Positions 37,001 through 54,420 of a DNA stretch of 64,000 bases are shown here, piece after piece. Under the pieces are notes generated by a model. That model saw only the letters and a list, made by a program, of their open reading frames with translations. It searched no databases and was not told the origin of the DNA. The stretch spans positions 1-64,000 of the forward strand of contig JAQFVV010006708.1 in the NCBI GenBank assembly GCA_028023455.1, written 5' to 3'. The position numbers were made by a program, and so were the translations under genes. Positions within the stretch are counted from its first letter, which is position 1. Each line of letters starts with the position of its first letter. Origin of the DNA: Epiperipatus broadwayi (lineage: Eukaryota > Onychophora > Udeonychophora > Euonychophora > Peripatidae).

Positions 37001-37784
37001 CATATACTTGCACGGGGTCGAGTTTGACTTTTTTCCCATTTGCCATAGTTATTTCCGATTTCTTTAATGGTAAGGTATGCAGTGATCCCTTCTGACTTCT
37101 GATTTGATTGAGCATTTTGTTCGAGATTATGGAGACCTGACTTCCCGAGTCCAACAGAGCTTGTACTTCAATCCCCTGTAATTTTACTGCAATTACAGGG
37201 CACATTTGCTCCGCCATTGTCTGAATTTTTTCTTCTTCTTCTATAATAACGTTTAATAATTTGAGATGCGTTTCTTCTCCCTCTTCTTGTTGCTGCATGT
37301 TTTCCTCATCCGTTAGTGCTTCCAAGACTTCTTCTAACCCTTCGTGTATGCACGTCTTTAACCTATTCCGTATATTTCTTGGCATATTTCTGCTTATTAT
37401 ATTCATAATCTGGCATTCTGGAATCGGATATTCAATTACTCTTCTTAACTTCGTCATTTGTCTCAAGAAAAATTGTCTATACCCCATCCCCTTTTCTTTT
37501 GAATATTTTTCCGTTTCTACGTCCCTTTGTAATCTTTCTTGCCTTTCTATGTTCCAAAATCTTCGTATCAGAGCTTTAGTGTACTGTTTAAAGCTATCGG
37601 GCTTCTCATATATAGTTCTCCACCATTCTCTTGCTGTGCCTTCCAGATAGCTACTTGCTATGATTATTTTTACCTTCTCTCCTACTTTGTATATATCAAA
37701 ACACTCTTCTAAACTTTCTATGTGTTCGAATAATGTTTCCTCATTTTTCCCTTCGAAAATTATTATCTCCATTCCGTCTTGCAT
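34047..37784 (-). CDS. gag-pol: Gag-Pol polyprotein of Gy1 (1,245 aa, intact)
   Basis: One uninterrupted frame. Residues 1-170 form a Gag domain with the conserved REWWRTIYE and RRFW stretch. No CCHC zinc knuckle is present. The protease follows (ALLDSGSQVSII, catalytic D212; MILGSDF at 286-292), then reverse transcriptase at about 390-580 (D478 in SSFDL, VPFGL at 510-514, YMDD at 540-543). RNase H spans about 680-800 (D689, E729/E731, D756, D799). Integrase has an H911-x4-H916-x29-C946-x2-C949 zinc site, then D978 (IDFYGPLP), D1037 (SDHGTPF) and E1072, and ends in a GPY module (FEGPYKI, 1199-1205). All catalytic residues are kept. Gag and Pol share one frame, so no frameshift is needed to express Pol. 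Start: the first ATG after the leader, 201 bases in from the LTR. The 45-bp gap to the polypurine region leaves no room for env. Confidence 0.95.
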   Translation of the reverse strand: MQDGMEIIIFEGKNEETLFEHIESLEECFDIYKVGEKVKIIIASSYLEGTAREWWRTIYEKPDSFKQYTKALIRRFWNIERQERLQRDVETEKYSKEKGMGYRQFFLRQMTKLRRVIEYPIPECQIMNIISRNMPRNIRNRLKTCIHEGLEEVLEALTDEENMQQQEEGEETHLKLLNVIIEEEEKIQTMAEQMCPVIAVKLQGIEVQALLDSGSQVSIISNKMLNQIRSQKGSLHTLPLKKSEITMANGKKVKLDPVQVYGEIQVGKKNIIQHTLLSMPGLIEDMILGSDFMYQTGTKINFNEKVVIIKNEKVPFSDRNKLSNRIACVRVDDIDMEIDDKVSKLEKDNSEGKDQLREILQRHKQVFATNPGIIKGYTHRIKVKTETHFQGRSYPIPVKYKSEVDKQIQQMEKWGIIKKQQSPYINPLVIVKKKDGSMRVCLDACQLNAITIPDRDVPPRITDLLLEFREKKYFSSFDLTSSYWQMPLHIEDQKYTAFRYEGYTYVFQRVPFGLVNSGSGLLRCLDQVLSDRVKQLIVYYMDDVVIASRSPQEHLESLNIFFQECQQKNMTINLKKSNILQKEILFLGHLVCAQGVRPHPDKIDAISRFPQPKNKKQIRSFLGLCGFYQRFYEKFSVDTEALLQLLRKESRWEWTKKQSEAFSKIKENFEKNVILAYPDFNKPFMLQTDSSKVGLGAVLFQENKEKKPQVLYFLSRNLNSAERNYTTTEREALAIIWALNKLKHLLLGSEIIIITDHKSLEFINKCYLTNDRLIRWALYLQRFNYRVVHCSGKENIVPDILSRNPVPDTGQNLTLEGARLTPLIIDADMSMERDMKRIKIFQSSDPTCKKIIQRYNDTDLRKQTDAKKNNNRINRYKMINGTLMFQVKEGTDYWRIVIPKSLRMRLINYVHRTYGHYGALKVNKILQRWYYWPNMYRSIINTLQMCHGCRQNKPANKNYAGILTPIIAQNPNELLAIDFYGPLPSFRRYKYILVTFDVFSKLVRAYPLHKADTKNSIAVLKKKQFVQVGRPRAILSDHGTPFISREWKSWIKQENIHHILTSIRNPQSNPCERVMKELGNLFRAHLKENHKHWVKVLPQIVKIINCTYHESTGFAPERLHYGHLEPSLLKCRLPPENETVDIVKDRSCARERLKKKAEQRKKRGNNSPVHFKIGDWVYVKTQPVSKMSEKQYKKFFPLFEGPYKIIQKCGPNAFMILGKKGKKGAYNARSLKPCKGEGDKSPRGN

Positions 37785-37942
37785 TTTTACTCGAGTTATA
37801 TTTTCAATTATTTCCTATAGTACTAACTCCCCCCGATGGAGTCCTGACCCCGTAATCCCATCTGAAATCCACCCCCTTACTAAAAAATTTACTCTCTCTT
37901 TTAACTCTAATCTCTGGGCGTTTCTCTTGTTAACGAGCCCGA

Positions 37943-37958
37943 CACGTTGGAAGCGCCA
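37943..37958 (-). promoter_or_regulatory. Candidate primer-binding site of Gy1
   Basis: The minus strand reads TGGCGCTTCCAACGTG, starting 27 bases inside the 5' LTR edge. It resembles the well-known tRNA-Lys-type site TGGCGCCCAACGTG with two bases inserted. The offset and the insertion are unusual, so another primer is possible. Confidence 0.4.
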
Positions 37959-37985
37959 TTTTCTAGCTTTCCCCCCTCACTCCTC

Positions 37986-39612
37986 TGTGACACGACAACT
38001 TTCTTTCTTCCCCTACTAACTGAATTTTAGTTATTAGAATCGTCGTCGAGGGCGCCACCAAGGATTTCTCTCTTGGAACCTGGTCACGTAACTTTACATA
38101 AACCTGGTCTTTATTTATTTTCGAACGACGATTCACTGATTATAAACTTTGATTATAATCTTACAGGGGTTTTCCTTTAAGAACACTAACTAATTATTAT
38201 AAATAATTCAAGAATTCAAGAATACGTTGGACAAAAAAAACTTTTAATTTCTTTTACTACTATTTATTATTAATAACCTTATAATTCTATCCGATCCAGA
38301 AAGAACTGACTTACAATATCTGATTTTCCCTCTGTTTACTTTCTAATTATGCTTCCCAAATATTTACCATAGATTTACTCGCGCCTACACTAATACTGCG
38401 AATTCTAGCAGACGTGTATATAAGACGACTTATAGTATTTTTAATCTTTCCTGAAGTTTATTTTTAAACTTCACTTTCTTTGGTAAATAAATAAATTGCA
38501 AAAAAAATCTTACAATGAACGTATAAGTGTCTTTCGTTTTCTTATACTTTCAATGCTTTCCTTATTTTCTATTAACAAACGAGTAACGCCCCAAGGTTCT
38601 CTGTTACTTGGCGACGCACTTTTATACCCCCACCCTGTTGTTACTCTCTAGATCGAATAGATATTAAATAATTTAAAATACAGTTATTCCAATATTTCAT
38701 AAAAAATATTGAACGCAAATTAACATTAATAGATTACAATATTAAACAAATTTATTTCCCCCCTCTATTGTTGAAACATTCGTAATAAACATAATAAATG
38801 AAAATTAAATTAAAGATAAAGTTCTATTACGCTTTACTTAGAGTTCTCATTAATTAAAAGTTTATAATTACCCTGATCGATCAGAGCGGAGTGGCCTGAT
38901 TTTCATAGGTTTTACATTCCATTGGTCGTGCCTTTGTCCTTGTATATGCGAATTCCATGAGTGTTCCTTTGGTTGTCCGGCTAGCAATATCCGTTTCTTC
39001 CATTCCATAACTCTCTCGATAGCTTCATTCAGATGGAGTGGCGATCAATTCCCCAAAGGGGAAGGTTGTGATAACTTTAGCCGCTATACATTTGACAAGA
39101 GTCCGCAAAAATTAAATTTCAATAATAATAATTTTTATTGTTCGAAACACAGCTGCTTTCTTTATTGTCCTTGCTGGTCTCTAAAAGTCAAGTCAACTGA
39201 TCTAACTCCTCAAAGCGATCTTATCTCCACTCTTTCTTATCTTTTTTTTTTTTAATTAGCGTAATAGCAATTACTAACCAAATATTTTTACTTTGTGAAA
39301 GTTTCAACAATAGAGTATAATTACTACCAAGAATCTAATTTTGTTTTCTTTTCCCCACCCTTTTATCTCTCGAATTTTTCTCCCTTTTAATTAAACACTT
39401 TTAACATTTTTTTTTTTTTAATAAATTATATTCAATTTTATTTGTTTATTTCAAAATAAAAGTTCAAAATTTTTACTCTTTCCATTAAATCAAAACCATT
39501 TGTTAATTAATTCTTTTTTTCATTTTACAAACTATTTAACTTCAAAATATTTATGACAAATTATAAATATGTGAGCTTATATATATATGAGCTGACTTAA
39601 AATATCAGCTCA
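37986..39612 (-). repeat. Gy1 5' LTR
   Basis: 1,627 bp, with U3 at the right end. Transcription would start about 25-30 bases after the TATA box at 38,619-38,626, giving a U3 of roughly 1 kb and an R-U5 of roughly 600 bases. The polyadenylation signal at 38,110-38,119 lies in R. AATG follows at 39,613. Confidence 0.95.
38619..38626 (-). promoter_or_regulatory. TATA box of the Gy1 promoter
   Basis: The minus strand reads GGGTATAAAAGTGCGTCGCC, a strong TATA box in a locally GC-rich setting. Just downstream, CCAAG and CTTGG can pair into a small hairpin near the expected RNA start. The start site itself is not shown by sequence. Confidence 0.55.
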
Positions 39613-39616
39613 AATG

Positions 39617-40258
39617 ACTACAAATAAAAAAATATTGAAGAATATTATATTAGAAATAACTTTTAAGAAGTTAATGCTAATTTACAGTCAACATTAAATT
39701 ATTATTTGACTGCTTTAAAGAAACTAAAGATTCATTTTAAATCAATTTTACATTATTTATTCTATTTATAATATTAGTCCAGTTATTAGCTATACACAAG
39801 AAATAAAACAAAAGTTATCTTACAACACATTTAACATCATTTATTATTATTTTAAATACTAACTTAAATATTTATTTTGAAAAAAATGTTATCTTTCATC
39901 TTAAACACAATTAACTACAAATATACACAAGAAATAAAACAAAAGTTATCTTACAACACATTTAACATCATTTATTATTATTTTAAATACTAACTTAAAT
40001 ATTTATTTTGAAAAAAATGTTATCTTTCATCTTAAACACAATTAACTACAAATATGTTACTTACTTTGCATGCATAATTATTTAAAATTTACTAAATATC
40101 ACAATACCAATTTTTATTACATCCTATTCATTAATTAACTAATTTCTTCTCTTTCTTTTTATCATTATTTGTTTTTACTACAGATAATTGTATAAAATGG
40201 TTAAGCTTATATAAATGCTGTTAGATATTGGAACCAAGTGAAGTTTCACTTAGGTACA
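39617..40258 (-). repeat. Gy2 3' LTR, inner part
   Basis: This continues the LTR after the Gy1 insertion and ends GGTACA on the plus strand, aligned with 51,123-51,633. It contains a private 131-base tandem duplication. Confidence 0.8.
39791..40052. repeat. Perfect 131-bp tandem duplication
   Basis: Units 39,791-39,921 and 39,922-40,052 appear identical by eye. The second Gy2 LTR has only one copy (near 51,295-51,430), so the duplication arose after Gy2 integrated and is probably recent. Confidence 0.9.
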
Positions 40259-40276
40259 ACATTCCCAAAGTTGGGT
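40259..40276 (-). promoter_or_regulatory. Polypurine-type tract of Gy2
   Basis: The minus strand reads AACTTTGGGAATGT just before the TGTACC start of the 3' LTR. It is short and weak, as in Gy1. Confidence 0.45.
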
Positions 40277-40385
40277 GAAAACAATTAATATAAAAAACAG
40301 TAATAATTACAATTTTAAACATATTCACCATTTTAATTATAATGTAATAAGTAGTGGCTAAATCTAACATGCATTGTTACTAAAA

Positions 40386-42524
40386 TCACACCTTTTGTCC
40401 ATTGTATTCAGTTTCACAAATCTTTATATTCTTAAGATAACACAGAAGACTTCTGGCATTGTAGGTACCTCTTGTTCTTTTGAGGGTGGACCCTAAAAAA
40501 GCATTCTCTCTTACTTGTTTAGTTATTTGATAGGGCCCTTTATACAATTTAAGGAACTTCTTAAACAATTTTTTGGAGGTTGCTGACACATGGGATTCTA
40601 ATCATAACATAGTCATTAACTTTGAATGGATGGGGACCAGCCTTAAACTGATGAGTGCGTTTTTCTCTCATTTTTCTCATATTAACCCTTAAACCTCTAA
40701 TTATATTATTGGTTGTATGAGGTAAAAATCAAATCTTTTAATTGGCCAACTCACAAACTGAAGACAAAACCTATTGTTAAAACATATTCACCTATAATAT
40801 TAAATTCAACTCAGATACGTTTATAAAAAGTATATTACTAATTTTTCAGGTTATGAAAGAGAATGAAAGTTCTTTCAAAAATAAATTTCTATTTATTTAT
40901 TATAAAATATATTCAATTTCTGTAAATATAAAGCGAATGTCTAAACAAAAAAGTTCTGACGCAAACGCTTTTTTTCAATTTTACGATATCAAAAAGTAAA
41001 GATTTCTTTTTGCTAAATCTTAAATATTTTTACTAAAATCTTCAATATTTTTCAAAAATAATTTTGTTTTTTTTGGTATATTTTTTAAAAAACTAGTTTA
41101 ATTTCTCAAATTCTATTTTTTTAATACTTAAATTGCATTTGAAATGAAAATCTCAGCGTTTTTCTTTATTTTCTTTGATCAGGTGGTTTCTTTGTTCTTT
41201 CCAGCCAATCAGAATGTCTTTTTCGGCTGAGAGCTTGCTGACAACAAATCACTGACAATGTTCTTTCTTTGTTTAGGTTTAAATGCATTTTTTTTGATTT
41301 TTTACTTGTAAAATAATTCTGAAGAGGGCACCATCTTACAGAACTTTTAAAAACCTAACCAATACCTGTCAAACGAATATTCTAGCATAAGAACTAGCAG
41401 AGTTAGAGTGACATAAGATGTCGACGAGAGGCCTTGTAAGAGGCGGGAAAAGGGTTAATGCAGGCTGCTGTCTGATCATGTACAGAATCAATATTTTCTA
41501 TGGTATCAGGCAATGGGGTTTTCATAAGCAAGGGCTCTGATATTCCATAATAGAGCCTGCTAGGAGAAAATTTAGTGGACTCATTAATAGTGGTATTGAT
41601 ATAATGTACCTCCTGTGGTAATTTTTTAACCCATTGTCTGTGATCCTGAAGCTCATAAACTCTAAATAACCTCCCCAATTTCCTCATAATCAATTCACAT
41701 GGATTGGTTTGGGGATTTCTGGTGGAATTCATAATCTGTTTGATATTGTTCTGCTGACTCCATTTCTTCTATGTATCAGATATAAAGGCTGTTGCATGAT
41801 CTGTAAGAATTGTGGCTGCTTTACCTACTAGAGGTATTTGAAAGTTTTCCAGGCATTTAATCACACTTTTAGCATCTGTATTTGGGACAGCATATGCTGA
41901 TACAAATTTAGTGAATAGGTCATACATGACCAAAATAAATTTTTGCCTATTGAAGAGTGGAAGAGGGCCATAGAAATCAATTGCTATCAATTCTTTGGGC
42001 CCATTGGGCAATATTTGCTGCAAAGTACTAACATAAAATCTATTACTAAATTCAGTTCTTACACATACATCACACTCCCTTAATTCATTTGTAAATGCTT
42101 CATGCATTTTGTTAAACCAAAAGAACTGTCTGATTATAGACTCAATTTTCTGCACCACATAATGGCCATAACTACAGTGGACATAATAAATGAGCTTGCT
42201 GACTAAGCTACATGGAATTATTATCCTCCATGAAGTTTTGCCCCCCTTTCTTAATTTATTCATTAGTATCCCACTATCTAATCTATACCCCTCTCTAACT
42301 CTTGCTGCAAACTTACTATTTTTAACTAACCCAACCAGATCCCCCAATAAATCTATTATTCTCTTAAGTCTAGAATCTTGCATTTGTAACATCCCTAAAT
42401 TTTGATAAACCTGTACTATTTCATTTTCTAATAGAGTAACTAAATCATAAATTAAAACATTATATGTACTAGGATTTTGATAATTAACTGTAATTGGATG
42501 CCAATTAAGTGTGTCTGCCACCAA
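40386..42524 (-). pseudogene. Broken integrase of Gy2
   Basis: The open piece 42,524-41,769 carries the zinc site (H-x4-H in HCSYGH, C-x2-C in CDVC), then IDFYGPLP and the second Asp in TDHATAF. A stop follows SDT. Piece 41,732-41,403 resumes with NPQTNPCE, which holds the catalytic Glu. The C-terminal GPY module (LYKGPYQI) is at 40,589-40,386, preceded by decayed sequence up to about 40,725. About 660 bases of unrelated AT-rich sequence (about 40,740-41,400) separate it from the core. Clear similarity to Gy1 integrase, including the DFYGPLP and NPCE variants, puts both in the same broad lineage. It cannot be functional. Confidence 0.85.
40740..41400. other. Non-coding insertion inside the Gy2 integrase
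   Basis: AT-rich sequence that interrupts the integrase between its catalytic core and GPY module. It has no open frame and I found no inverted ends or target duplication. Possibly a fragment of another element. Confidence 0.5.
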
Positions 42525-44340
42525 GTTATCTCTACCAGAACAATAGGTAATCTTATACTGGAATTGCTGAAGATAGAGACTCCATTCTACTAACCACTCA
42601 TTATTTCAATAACTCCTATTTAAAATTCTAAGCTACAATAATCTGAAAGTACTATTATCTCTGAAAGTACTATTATCTCTGATACCAGTAAAAATTGCTT
42701 ATATTTTAGACCCCTATACTACTGTTAAAGCTTTCTTTTCAGTTGTAGTATAATTTAATTCCATACCCCTAAAATGCTTTCTTAAAAATTTAAAACTGTG
42801 GGCTACGCACTATCACTTAATTGTTAAAAATTACACCTAACCCAAACCCACTACTGTTGGTCTGTAGATAAAAAACTTTGTTAAAATTAGGGTACACTAA
42901 AATTACTGTCTTTAAAAAATTATCCTTTATAGTTTGAAATTCTAAAGCATGCTCCTGAGTCCACTTCCACCTTTCACTTTTTTAATAAAATTGATAAATG
43001 AATTGTATCAGCAGAAAAATTTCTATAAAATCTCTGATAATAATTGCACAGTCCCAAAAAAGACTTCAAGTGTTTCCTGGTCTTTGGAACTGGAAAATTT
43101 TGGATTGCTAAAATTTTCTCTGGATGGGGTTTAATTCCCTACTTAGAAACTAAGTGACCTAGAAAGGTGATCTCATGGGCCGCTATTGTACACTTTTCTA
43201 AATTAATCTTGATATTACACCTGAAGCATTCCTGTAGGAAAAGAGTCAAGTGATGTATGTGCTTCTCCATTTCCTTGGAGGTAATGACTATATCATCAAT
43301 GTACATAATTAATGTATCTCATTCTTTTGAGAGGAACCTATTTAGGCATCAGATAAGGCCAGCACCACTATTTGTTAAACCAAAGGGCATCCTTTGAAAA
43401 ATATAAGATTGGTGTTTATACCAAAATGTGTGTATTTTTGATCAGAGTTATGGATTGGGATTTTCCAATAGCTGGCTGTAAGATTAAATATGGAAAAAAA
43501 GGCTCTCCTTTCAATTTTGGTCGACAGTTCTTGTACTGGTGATGGTATGTCATGCTCCAGGATAGTAAGACAGTTTAGTTGGCAAGCATCCAGGTAGATC
43601 CTGACTGTCCCATCTTTTTAACTACAATGAGGGGATTGACATAAGGTGAAGGACATGGCTTGATGATTTGCAATTCAATCATGCTTTGAATTTTCTGATC
43701 CACATCAACCTGATACTGGTATGGGATGAGATAAGTCTGTTGTTGAAATGGTTCACTATCTTTCAACCTGATTCAGTGAAAGAATCCCTCTAAGATGCCA
43801 GGTATTTTTGAGAATATATGTCTGTACTGCAACAACAATTGGAGTCATGGTTCATAGTAGTGTGTAACAGTAATACATGATCCCTCTAACTTAATTCTAA
43901 TATTAACATCAATTGAAGTTTTCTGTACAACTAGTAATTGATTAGTCTGTCAATAAAATTAACAGAAAAAGTAATAACTTCCTCATGGCATTTAAAAGTC
44001 CTATCATAATAATTGACTATATAATTGTTAAGAGTCATTAAGTCAGATCTGATAATAGCTTCATGAATTAGCCTGGGCATAATTAGAAAGACATGTTCAT
44101 AACTATATGAACCAATTTATAATGTAAGGTAAACTTGTTTATTAAACAGTTTACACTTTTTTCCATTAGCTAAGGTTACTTGGATAACCCTTAAAAATAA
44201 AACAGGAGTTTCTTGATTGACATCACTAATTTTAAATAATTATCATGAGATATAATAGAGACCTGACTGACTGCATCTAAAAGTGCATTAATAATATCCC
44301 CTGCTACTGTGACATTGATAATTGGACATTGATAAAAATA
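42525..44340 (-). pseudogene. Broken protease, reverse transcriptase and RNase H of Gy2
   Basis: The protease core reads ALLDAVSQVSIIS near 44,260-44,290, so the usual Asp-Ser-Gly is Asp-Ala-Val. The catalytic Asp remains but the motif is damaged. Reverse transcriptase runs from about 43,850 to 43,100. The piece 43,766-43,575 matches the N-terminal palm (YVNPLIVVKK), and a YIDD box lies at about 43,292-43,306. RNase H is at about 42,950-42,530 with many stops and a 20-base local duplication near 42,640-42,680. Stops and frame changes occur throughout. Confidence 0.75.
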
Positions 44341-44472
44341 GGGGGTTCAATTATTCTACTAGGCTCCAGGTAGTCAATATCAAGATCAATATTGTTTATC
44401 ATGTAAAACATCATGTACCACAGTGGATTAAAACAGATCCCTGAAGTGAGGAATGATTATGCAAGCTCCTAC

Positions 44473-45410
44473 TTAGTTAAATGCCACCTTACTCTTTTTG
44501 CCTGTTACATTTTTCTTTGGGATTATTTGTATCCCACTAGTGGATGGCTGATCAATATCTATAAACTTTTTTAACCTAGGCCTACTAATATGAGAATTTC
44601 TTTCACTATATGGACTTGATCTAACTCTATTTCTATCCCTGTATATTTTTCTCCTAATATACTGTGGCATAGCCAACACATTTACATAATTTGTAAGAGG
44701 ATGTGACTGCCTACTGGCCTTTGTTCTAGCTTCCAAATTTTTATCACTCACCTCTAATGAGTCAAGAATTTCTACTGCATCTTCGATTGTATACGCATCT
44801 GCAGCAATAAGGATCTGTTCTATATGATGTGACAGGTTATGTCTGATAATCCTGACTATTTGAGGCTCTGACAAGGGATAAGCCATTAAAGTTTTAAGCT
44901 TAACCACCTGGCCCTGACAATCTTGCTTCATACTTTTCATTACCTCTTCTTGGCCTCATCTAACTGATATTGTATTGTGTTTTCAGTCTGTTCAAGAGTT
45001 TATATAAAATTGAGCTTTAATTCCTCATATGCTACTTCAACCCTTTTAAGATTATCGTTTATTCTTCTAACATTTAATTGGAATTCTCTAAATTTTCGAG
45101 ATTCTTCTGTAGCTTCTTCACTGGATTTCTAAAATTCTTCTCTATTTTCTTCTCTCTGTTTATCTAATTTTAAATTCAATTCTTCTCTAGCTTTTCGAGA
45201 TTCTTCTCTATATTCCTCTATCATCTTTATCAACTTATCCATCCTTGATTCCCCTGATTTACTATTTTACTCTCTAACAACTTCCAGATTACTAACACTG
45301 AGATTTGTTTCTTCATCTATCACCTCATCATTCAGGTCAGGGGCCTGAGTATCTGGTGATGGGAAATCTTGGGACCCCCATGAACTATCAAAAATTTCAA
45401 TAATTTCCAT
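44473..45410 (-). pseudogene. Broken gag of Gy2
   Basis: The likely start is the ATG at 45,410 (MEIIEIFDSSWGSQ). The first 47 codons are acidic and then hit a stop. A Glu/Arg/Lys-rich coiled coil follows (45,260-45,000), then further stops. The piece 44,940-44,473 (155 residues) covers the C-terminal capsid-like part and a basic, Arg/Ser-rich tail that may have bound RNA. No CCHC knuckle is seen. The leader from 46,020 to 45,411 has no gene. Confidence 0.65.
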
Positions 45411-46019
45411 TTGACTATCCAGAACACTTTTCTTTTCTAAATTTTAACTATATATTTTTTTATAAATAACAATAATAATAAGGTACCCATTTCCTGACAC
45501 CTCCTAACAATCAAAGCAATTAAAACCACCATAATAATGCCACAATAAGGAAAACCTTACTCTCACTATTACTATCATTATAAGTTTTGTTCTCTTTTAT
45601 ATGGAACTTGGTTCACAAATGTTCAAATCAATATAAAAAAATAATTTGTTAATACACTTGTTTAACAAAACAATAAGCATCAAGTAACAGATAATACAGA
45701 CACTTTAATCACATAATATCAGAAAATGCAATACAAAATTAAATATCTATTTGTATGAAAACCATCCACAAACTGCACTTATCATAATACCTTGACATTT
45801 TCAAACAAGTTTTTCTTTTAATTTATACATGGTAATTCTAATTAGCTTCAATTAGTTCAGTAAACTGTCTTGACTAACTATATCTCAATTAATAAACTCA
45901 AAAAATCTACATAAAATTAGAATTAACAACAAAAATGACTCCAAATGAAGTCAGCAAAAGCTAACAAAGATCCATTAACATCTACCAAGGGCCTAAAAAA
46001 CATAATCAAGGCCTAAATA

Positions 46020-46031
46020 TTGGGCACCAAT
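46020..46031 (-). promoter_or_regulatory. Primer-binding site of Gy2
   Basis: The minus strand reads ATTGGTGCCCAATATT directly after the GTTACA end of the 5' LTR. TGGTGCCCAA is a typical start for a tRNA-complementary site. The following GGCCTTGATT is shared with the Gy4 leader. Confidence 0.65.
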
Positions 46032-53343
<7,312 letters not shown>

Positions 53344-53360
53344 ATTACCCTCCCTTTCTA
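53344..53360 (-). promoter_or_regulatory. Polypurine tract of Gy3
   Basis: The minus strand reads AGAAAGGGAGGGTAAT directly before TGTAGTG, a good polypurine tract and LTR junction. Confidence 0.65.
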
Positions 53361-53439
53361 AGCTAATCCTGTCTTTATGACTTTGAATTGTTCATTGACT
53401 GTTATTATCTAGAATCTTTAGTCCATTTTGGTTTTTCTT

Positions 53440-53760
53440 TTTTTGCATTGTTTTCTTCCAATCCATTTTTTCAAGTCCTCCTCTTTTCCTGGATCTGGAA
53501 GTATGTATGCCTTCAGTTGTCATGTGTTGAATGTACCTTTTATTCTTCTTTCCCCTTTTAACAGGAAAGCTTTATCCTCACACTTTTGTCAGATCAGCTA
53601 TGGTCCATGGTACAAATGAAAAAATTCTCAAAACTCTTTCTTTGTTGCATTACTCAACCACACTTTGTTTCCTTCTTGAAATCTGTGGCACTGAACATCT
53701 TCTTTTTTATCCATACTTTCACTAATTGAATCAGTCACAATCAGGTGGCCTCTTGATATC
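53440..53760 (-). pseudogene. Integrase C-terminal (GPY) remnant of Gy3
   Basis: The minus strand from about 53,745 encodes text parallel to the ends of the Gy1 and Gy2 integrases: FQEGNKVW (Gy1 FKIGDWVY), FFHLYHGP (Gy1 FFPLFEGP), then QKCEDKAFLLKGERRIKGTF before the end. Stops fall after EF, GP, LI and NT, so it is dead. Homology starts here and not earlier in integrase, because the catalytic core is missing. Confidence 0.75.
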
Positions 53761-54420
53761 TGTATAAGTTGATGCACATGTCATCTTTAGGTAATGGCAT
53801 CATGAATATCTCTGGATAGGAATCTTTTCTCCTGATGGTATTGGAGGTTCTACTGTCCTGACTCTCTGGATGTCTTGGTGGCAGTCATAATGACTGTTAG
53901 GATTGGATTCCCATACTTTTGGGTTGCCTTGGTGCAATTTCTGGTTGCTGTTGCCTCTTAAACCTGATGGGTTCATCTGGTATAGTACATATCTTTTAGG
54001 TATAATCAATGACACAGTTGTGTTGTGTCAGAAATGTTAATACTAATATTATTAAAAAAACATAACTGATTGGTCTAGTATTGAATCCAGTTTCCAACCA
54101 TATTTGGTAATTCTCACTCATCATCTTTCTCCCATTCACCAGTATCAAGTAAATAGGGCTCATTGGAAGTTGCATACTGTTTTTTTGTTCTCTGAACTTG
54201 TGCATTCATGACTTTTAAATGATTGAACCTGGCTCTCAGAGTCCAGTAGTGCTTGTATGGTCTGGGTCCTACATTTATGTTGAGCATTGGGAACAGGCTG
54301 ATGGTTTATTCATGGGTATTTCCTCTTTTGGATGTGGTCACAAGACTTATGCAGCAAATTTACTGATTTTTCTCATGGTCTTGGCTTTTTGGACTAGAGC
54401 TTTATGACATTCAAGGGTTG
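53761..54420 (-). pseudogene. Protease remnant of Gy3 joined to the integrase end by deletion
   Basis: The minus strand at about 54,246-54,226 reads IQALLDSESQV, matching the protease active-site region of Gy1, with Asp-Ser-Glu for Asp-Ser-Gly. Text downstream to 53,800 is open in two pieces (54,205-53,996 and 54,015-53,800) but is not recognisable as reverse transcriptase. So most of reverse transcriptase, RNase H and the integrase core have been lost between the protease and the GPY module. Confidence 0.6.

Larger units (their letters stand above)
32385..39612 (-). mobile_element. Gy1: intact young Ty3/gypsy retrotransposon, 7,228 bp
   Basis: It comprises LTRs of 1,624 and 1,627 bp around a 3,977-bp interior almost filled by one gag-pol reading frame. 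The LTRs begin TGAGCT and end GTCACA on the minus strand. They differ by two substitutions (near 32,872/38,473 and 33,442/39,044) and by homopolymer length, so insertion was recent. The 4-bp AATG duplication and the empty site in the paralogous Gy2 LTR prove the insertion. There is no env-like frame. Its base composition is clearly less AT-rich than its surroundings. It lies inside the 3' LTR of Gy2. All features needed for transposition appear present. Confidence 0.95.

Noticed and set aside
32385-39612. Possible env gene in Gy1
   Set aside because: There is no frame of sufficient length other than gag-pol, and no space between its stop and the polypurine tract.
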